NCBI RefSeq assembly: GCF_945859685.1
Contig: NC_079149.1
Location: 21,549,118 to 21,613,117 of the forward strand
Source: Eupeodes corollae
Taxonomy: Eukaryota; Arthropoda; Insecta; Diptera; Syrphidae
Direction of reading: 5' to 3'
DNA length: 64,000 nt
The notes beneath the pieces were generated by a model. The model was not told the origin of the DNA. It saw nothing but the letters and a program-made list of their open reading frames with translations, and did no database searches. The stretch's first letter is position 1. Every line of letters starts with the position of its first letter. Below are positions 58,126 through 64,000 of this stretch, one piece after another. A program made the translations under genes and the position numbers.

Positions 58126-58605
58126 TGTTTTTTGAATTATTTGTAGTCTATCGTGAACTGTTTTTATTTAAAAAATATTATAAATACCTTCTTTAATATT
58201 TAAAAGTAATTATATTGAGGGCTTTTTACATTCATTGTGTTTTGTTGTCAATCTGGAAGACGGTAATTGCCATGCTATAGTGATTTTTGTAAACATTTTT
58301 GGTGTGTAATATAAATATTATTTTAATTCAATAAAATCTTTATCTATCTATATTTGTTGTGCTTAGTAAATAATTATACGAAGTAGTCAGAGCGTTGACT
58401 TTTGTAAAAAGTATTTATTTTGCTGGCTTGTGTTGCCATCATCTTCGAAACATGTCAATATCACTTTGGCAAATAATTATTTGTAAAAGTATTTTGTTTT
58501 GAAAACACAGTTATTATTTGAATTGTATGCAGAAAGCTTGAAATATTTTGTTAACGCTATCGTGATAACGAACTAGGATAATTTTGGAAAATGATTAATT
58601 TAACG
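58126..58605. other. Probable L-D LINE 3' flank
   Basis: No coding sequence. AATAAAATC followed by TTTATCTATCTATATTTG at 58330-58354 looks like a LINE 3' end with a short tetranucleotide tail; this is a suggestion only. Confidence 0.35.
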
Positions 58606-58607
58606 TT

Positions 58608-59695
58608 TTTCTTATAAATAAAATAAAATGAAACAAAGTATGTCACCTCGAAAATTGTATGAACCTTCAAAATAACAGTATACGAACAAAAAATAACGTT
58701 TTTGAAAACTGATACAATTTTGAAAAAAAAAATATAAGTAACGGGTTTCTAAAATACCATTACTAAAATTTGGTAAAAATTATTTTTCGACTCAAATATC
58801 TGGGCAAAAATTAAAGATATTGGCTTCAAACTAATTTCATCTTATACAAAATTTTGTTTTCAACATTCAGTCAAATTATTACAAAAATCCAACATGAGAA
58901 TTTAAATCTGCAAAAAATGCACACAAAATTGTTAAAAATGTACGTTCGATTTCCGATAACCCACCTTTGAATTAAATTTTATATAATATATTGTAACGTG
59001 ATATCAAAGAAGTATATTTCTTGAAAAAAATCCATTTAAAGTTTTTTTTTTATAAATCAAAAAAGCTGAACAAAAAATTGGTCACCTCCACAATTTGACT
59101 ACATAAATATGATTTCATCTCCAAAACAATTTTGTGCAACGAAAAATAATGTTTTTGACATCTGATAAAATTTTGAGAAAAATCGAATTGACAGTTTTTT
59201 TTTTATAAAAAATAAAAGTCTAAAAAAAATTAATAAAAGTTGGTAAAAATTGATTTTCGACTCAAATATCTTTTCGAAAATTTGAAATATTGGCTTCAAC
59301 TAATTTAATCTTATAAGAAATAATGTTTTCAACATTCTGTAAAATTTTGAAAAAAATCGAATTGACAGTTTTTTACAAAAAACAAAACTCTGAAAAAAAA
59401 AATTACTAAAACTTGGTAAACATTTACTTTCGACTCAAATAGCTTTTCAAAAATTAAAAATATTGGATTCAAACTTATTTTATTTCACAGAAAATATTGT
59501 TTTCGATTTTCTGTAATTTTTTATATAAAAATCCAAAGGTCCGTTTTTTCATAAAAAATAAAATAAATAAAAAATAGTACGCAAATTTGGTAAAAAATTA
59601 ATACGAGTACATATAGACAAACTTTAAGAAAGACAAATCGACAAACGGGATGGGAAGTTATCAGTATGGGTAGCATCCCAGCCTCTTTTTTATTA
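58608..59695 (+). mobile_element. E172 repeat element, plus copy of a tail-to-tail pair
   Basis: Subrepeats in plus orientation (GTTGGTAAAAATTGATTTTC, AATCGAATTGACAG) run to a full tail (GGGATGGGAAGTTATCAGTA, GCATCCCAGCCTC) near 59680. The head is missing. Confidence 0.75.
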
Positions 59696-60255
59696 TAAAT
59701 CAGAACAACTGAAAAACCATCTAGTAAAATTTTGAGAAAAATCAGTTCTTCTTACAAAAACAAAAATAAAAAAAAAAGCTTTACTAAAAGTTGGAAAAAA
59801 TGATTTTGAACTTAAATATCTTTACAAAAATAAACGATATCGGCTCCAAACTAATTTCATCTTATAGAAAATTTTATATTTAACATTTAGTAGAATATTT
59901 ATAAAAATCCCACAGTCAGTTTTTTCATCATCATATTTACATAAAATAGTAAGCCAAATTGGAAAAAATTATGCTCGATTCACAATGTATCGTGAATAAG
60001 TAAGGATATTGACTTCAAAATGGTTTCAATTTGTATTAAATTTTCTAAGAAAAACCCAATCTGTATTTTTTTTACATACGAAATAAAAATTTGAAGGAAA
60101 GCTAATAAAATTCTTAAAAATTGTTTTTCGACTAAAAATCTCGCTAAAAAATAAATTTTGAAATTTAAAATTTTTAATTTAATTTTTAGAATAATTTAAC
60201 TTACTACTTTTTTGAACAAAACACGAAAACCTACAAAAACAACTAAAAGAAAAAG
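59696..60255 (+). mobile_element. E172 internal fragment, diverged
   Basis: Three diverged subrepeats in plus orientation, ending in AACACGAAAACCTACAAA as in the subterminal part of the copy at 14973-16025, but lacking the tail. Confidence 0.6.
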
Positions 60256-60261
60256 ATAAAA

Positions 60262-61705
60262 AGAGGCTGGGACGCGACCCACACTGATAACTCGCATCAC
60301 GTCTGTCGATTTGTCTTGCTTAAATGTTTGTCTATATGTACTCGTATCAATTTTTACCAAATTTGCGTACTATTTTTTGTGGATTTTATTTTTTATGAAA
60401 AAACGGACTGTTGGATTTTTATATAAAAATTACTGAATATCGGAAACAATATTTTCTGTGAAATAAAAAGTTTGAAGACCATATTTTTAATTTTTGAAAA
60501 GCTATTTGAGTCGAAAGTAAATTCTTACCAAGTTTTAGTATTGTTTTTTTTCGAGTTTTATTTTTTGTAAACAAAACTGTCAATTCGATTTTATTCAAAA
60601 TTTTATCGCATGTTGAAAACAATATTTTTTATAAGATAAAATTAGTTTCAAACCAATATCTACAATTTTTGAAAAGATATTTGAGTCGAAAATCAATTTT
60701 TACCAACTTTTGTTAATTTTTTTCGGTTTTTAATTTTTTGTAAGAAAACTGTCAATTCGATCTTTTCCAAAATTTAACTGAATGTTGACAATAATATTTT
60801 TTGAAAGATAAAAGTAAATTAAAGCCAATTTGTTAAAGTTTTGAAAAGATATTCGAGTCGAAAATCAATTTTTACCAACTTGTATTATTTTTTTTAGGTT
60901 TTTATTCTTTTGTAAGAAAATTGTCAATTCGATTTTTCTTAAAATGTGTTCTTATGTTGAAAACAGTATTTCTTATAAGATATTATAAGTTTAAAGTCTA
61001 AATTTCAAGTTTTTGGAAAGATATTTAAATCGATATTCAATTTTACCAACTTTGAGTAATGTTTTTTTTAGATTTTTATTTTTTATAAAAAAAAAAACTG
61101 TCAATCAATCAAAATCAATTTTCTCAAAATTTTATCAGATGTCAAAAACATTATTCTTCCTTGCATAAAGTTGTTTTGGAGATGAAATAATATTTTAGTG
61201 GTAAAATTTTGGAGATGTCAAATTTTTTTTCAGTTTTTTTGTTTAAAAAAAAAAACGTTAAATCGATTTTTTGTTTAAATATATTTTTTGATATCACGTT
61301 ACAATATATTATATAAAATTTAATTCAAGTCTCTTGCGTTTTTGGTTCGTAAGATATTTAGGGTTAACCAAAATTTTCACCTTTTTTTCAAACTGCTATG
61401 GTAAAAAAAATCACCCACACAATTTTCTTGAGAGCTCTTTCTGCATCTTTCTGCCTTATTATCTGTATAACAAAAATTATTTGAATTCAATACCTCTACT
61501 GGTTCTTGAGCTATGGAGGATGAAAAAACGTCGCGAACGTACGGACATACGGAATAACGGACGTACGGACGTACACACCCACGCACAGACATCTTTCTAA
61601 AAATCTTTTATTTCGCCTCTATGGACTTTGAAACGTCGAAAAATGTCAAAATTTTCAATTTGACGAATCGGACCCATTACAATAACTGCCTATGGGAAGT
61701 TAATA
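60262..61705 (-). mobile_element. E172 repeat element, near-complete minus copy
   Basis: The tail (GAGGCTGGGACGCGACCCAC) starts the copy. Subrepeat anchors TTTTTACCAA occur near 60351, 60522, 60697, 60869 and 61040, again about 172 bp apart. The head text (GGTTCTTGAGCTATGG), octamer relics (ACGGACGTACGGACGTACAC) and the head palindrome (CTGCCTATGGGAAGTT) follow. It mirrors copy 1 and confirms the element's limits. Confidence 0.82.
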
Positions 61706-64000
61706 AACATGAATAGGAATATAGCGTACAATATTATTATTAGTATCACATTCAAAATTGTTGTGTACATAAATTAGTTACTGAACTTATTTCTAACACC
61801 AGTTAGAAAAATAAAATTAATCTTATATTTGTATTTTGGCCAACCGCGAATTTCAAATTATGATTTCTTGTACTAAACTCCAACGGAAAAGCTTGTCCTT
61901 AAAACATCCATTCAGATATCCTGTATAACAGTTTAAATGGTATAAAGCTTTTGATTTTCGCATTATGGTTGTGAAATTTGCTATTTCGTTCAGTCACAAC
62001 ATAAAAGCTTTTTTAAAAGTTTTCTTTTGATTTTATGAAAATTTGAATTAAAAATTCGGTTATTCAAGTTTCAATAATATACATTTTTGACGTATGTGTA
62101 TCATCTTTTTTACAGTTTTACTATCGGAAGCGAAAAACCTCAATTGATAATAATATGAATAAGTATAAAGCTTTCAATACAAATCCCATCTATCAAAAAA
62201 GAGATTTACGAGATTAATCTCATTTTAAGTTCTTCATTTTTAAGTAAAATTTCGTTAACTTTCATAATCAACAGTCAATACAGGATTGATATCACGTCCC
62301 CTGTAGACAAACGGAACCAATAGTATTTAAGAGCTTCACCTTCCTGTTATCGCTTAACATGAAATGCTTTAAAGCAACCTACCTAACCTTTTCTTAGCCA
62401 TTGCCTTCAGGTGTTGATATATGTTGTATAATATGTTTGTTCAGGGACTATACTAACTTGTACGTTTATATAAATCTGTATTATTTATCCTTTGCAGATA
62501 AAATCATATACTTGTATCTACATCCAAACAATAAATAAATAATTATACCATATTACCTCCTGTCACCCATAACCCGACCCACCATCACCCACCCCCATCC
62601 AGCTACCTCTTCCGATCCGACCTATTTCACAGCATGGTTGGATGCGGATACCCTGAAAATATCTAAAAGTAACGTTTTACTTTTACGAAACATATTGTAT
62701 TTGGGAATTGAGTAAATATTTTTACTTCCTGGAAACCGTTCGCCGCTGTTCCGTCGTCGTGCGTCGTAGTCGATTGTTTTTCAAAAGGAAAAATCTAAAT
62801 CTACCTTTTGGTAAAAATGGGCGACGGAAAAATAAATCTAACTAAATGCCTTATTTATTTTCTTGTTCTCTATAAATAAACAAATAGACTTGAATATAGA
62901 AAAGAAAGTAAACTGATGTAGTTGAGGATGTAAACTGTAGGGTTGGGTAGATATATGCGTAGGCTTATGTATATTTGAATGAAAGCATTAGGCTTGGGTC
63001 TTTAAATAATTTTCAACAACAAGATGGAAACGAGATTTCTTTTTCCTTTATTTACTTTGCTTGTTCCTATTTGTTGCAGCATCTTTAAGTGGCGTTTTGA
63101 TAAATTTCATGTGAATTTAAGAAAGAAAACGAATCTATGCTTATAAAGCTTTTAATAATAATTATTTATTGTCATAAAATAAATTGGTTCTTAGGTAGTG
63201 CTGGGATATAAGAGAGGGTTCAATTGGTTATAGCTATAAAATTAGGGAGGCAAAATATTATTACTCGAAATATGGCCCAAATGATAAATGTCCAATAAAA
63301 TTTTATGAGCGTCGGCAAAGGTCTCCAAAATATGTTTAAATTTGAAAAAATAAATATTAAAATATGAAATTTAATGGTTTTTGACCTTTTCTTTTCATTC
63401 TTTATTGAATTTGTTTGTGTTTTTATTACAACTAAGTTAAATATAAAATTTAATAATCTATATTTAGTACAACATTAAAAAATCTCTTGTATGATTTTGG
63501 GTAAGTATCGTATTCTTTTTCTATTAAGTTACATTTAAAAAATGTTGGTAAAGATTTATAAAAGAGTCATAAATAGAGGCCTTAGCAAATTGGTGACTTT
63601 AGAAAATATCAAACTTTTTTTATTCTGCTAAATTTTCATTCAAATCTTCTATCTTCTTTAACTATATATACATATATAAAAATAAATTGCTGTTCGTAAG
63701 TCTCACTAAAACTCGAAAACAACTAAACGGATTTATCTTATCTTAGTCTTGAAATGTTTGTTGAGGTCTAGGGAAGGTTGAAAAGGCGAGAAAAAATCAA
63801 ATAATTTCCGGGAAAACCCTAAAAACAACCCTTTTTTTAGAGTCAATTTAAACTTTATTGCTATTCAGTAAAGTTCATATCAAATTATTATCAGTTACTA
63901 TTGTCTAAGCAATTAAGGTGTGTTCCAAACGTCAAAGAGTCAATTTGCATTTTACTACCGCTGCATAAAGTTCAAATTCAATCATATCTATGGAAACAGT
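61706..64000. other. Unassigned region to window end
   Basis: No transposon motif and no gene. A C-rich patch (CCCACCCCCATCC) lies at about 62589-62601, and a GTCGTCGTGCGTCGTAGTCG patch near 62752-62771. Otherwise AT-rich. Confidence 0.45.

Noticed and set aside
59099..59299. Recurrent F/K/I-rich frames (also near 6799-6987, 37110-37298, 60419-60622)
   Set aside because: They recur only because they lie in E172 subrepeats; stops and frameshifts between copies show no selection for protein.
1..64000. tRNA, rRNA or other structural RNA genes
   Set aside because: Scanned by eye for T-loop GGTTCGAATCC-like words and conserved rRNA text; none convincing. A covariance-model search would be decisive.

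Overview
This 64 kb window looks like an AT-rich eukaryotic, most likely insect and probably dipteran, intergenic or large intronic region. The case rests on its mobile-element content: LOA-like retrotransposons with RNase H, RTE, Jockey/CR1-like LINEs, rosa-type mariners and hAT elements. Low GC, many microsatellites and an absence of compact genes agree with this. I see no intact cellular protein-coding gene, tRNA, rRNA or CRISPR array. Nearly every recognisable coding stretch is a broken transposon reading frame. The species assignment is inference.

Layout. 0.8-4.1 kb: an RTE-type LINE (minus) split by a non-coding repeat that I call E172, then a LINE 3' relic. 5.4-8.4 kb: two mariner relics (minus) flanking an E172 copy. 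8.4-10.9 kb: unassigned, with some GC-richer trinucleotide sequence. 10.9-13.1 kb: a 5'-truncated LOA-type LINE (minus) with a 13-bp target-site duplication. 14.8-18.1 kb: five abutting E172 pieces in alternating orientation, then a mariner relic. 20.5-26.1 kb: a 16-bp minisatellite in two blocks, mixed with E172 ends, a LINE 3' end and two copies of a second LOA-like LINE. 28.1-34.0 kb: a deleted mariner and three LINE pieces, two of them head to head. 36.1-42.2 kb: an old ~3 kb tandem duplication carrying E172, a hAT-like MITE and a LINE piece; one unit later received a mariner and the other a near-perfect 185-bp hairpin. 42.3-43.65 kb: the best-preserved mariner. 45.7-48.3 kb: two more head-to-head LINE pieces. 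50.25-52.98 kb: a second LOA copy with a nested hAT element (8-bp duplication) and a nested MITE. 55.4-58.1 kb: another LINE type interrupted by a Jockey/CR1-like LINE. 58.6-61.7 kb: a tail-to-tail pair of E172 copies.

The most unusual component is E172. It has reproducible ends: a 'head' beginning with a short palindrome containing GGAAGTTATTG, and a 'tail' reading GAGGCTGGGATGCGACC on the opposite strand. Its interior is a degenerate tandem array with a period close to 172 bp. About 20 pieces are present, many abutting in inverted pairs, and none encodes a recognisable protein. It resembles the Foldback/Galileo style of transposon, in which long terminal repeats carry subrepeats, but I cannot identify the family. 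The elements do not form a pathway; the window records successive nested insertions, duplications and decay.
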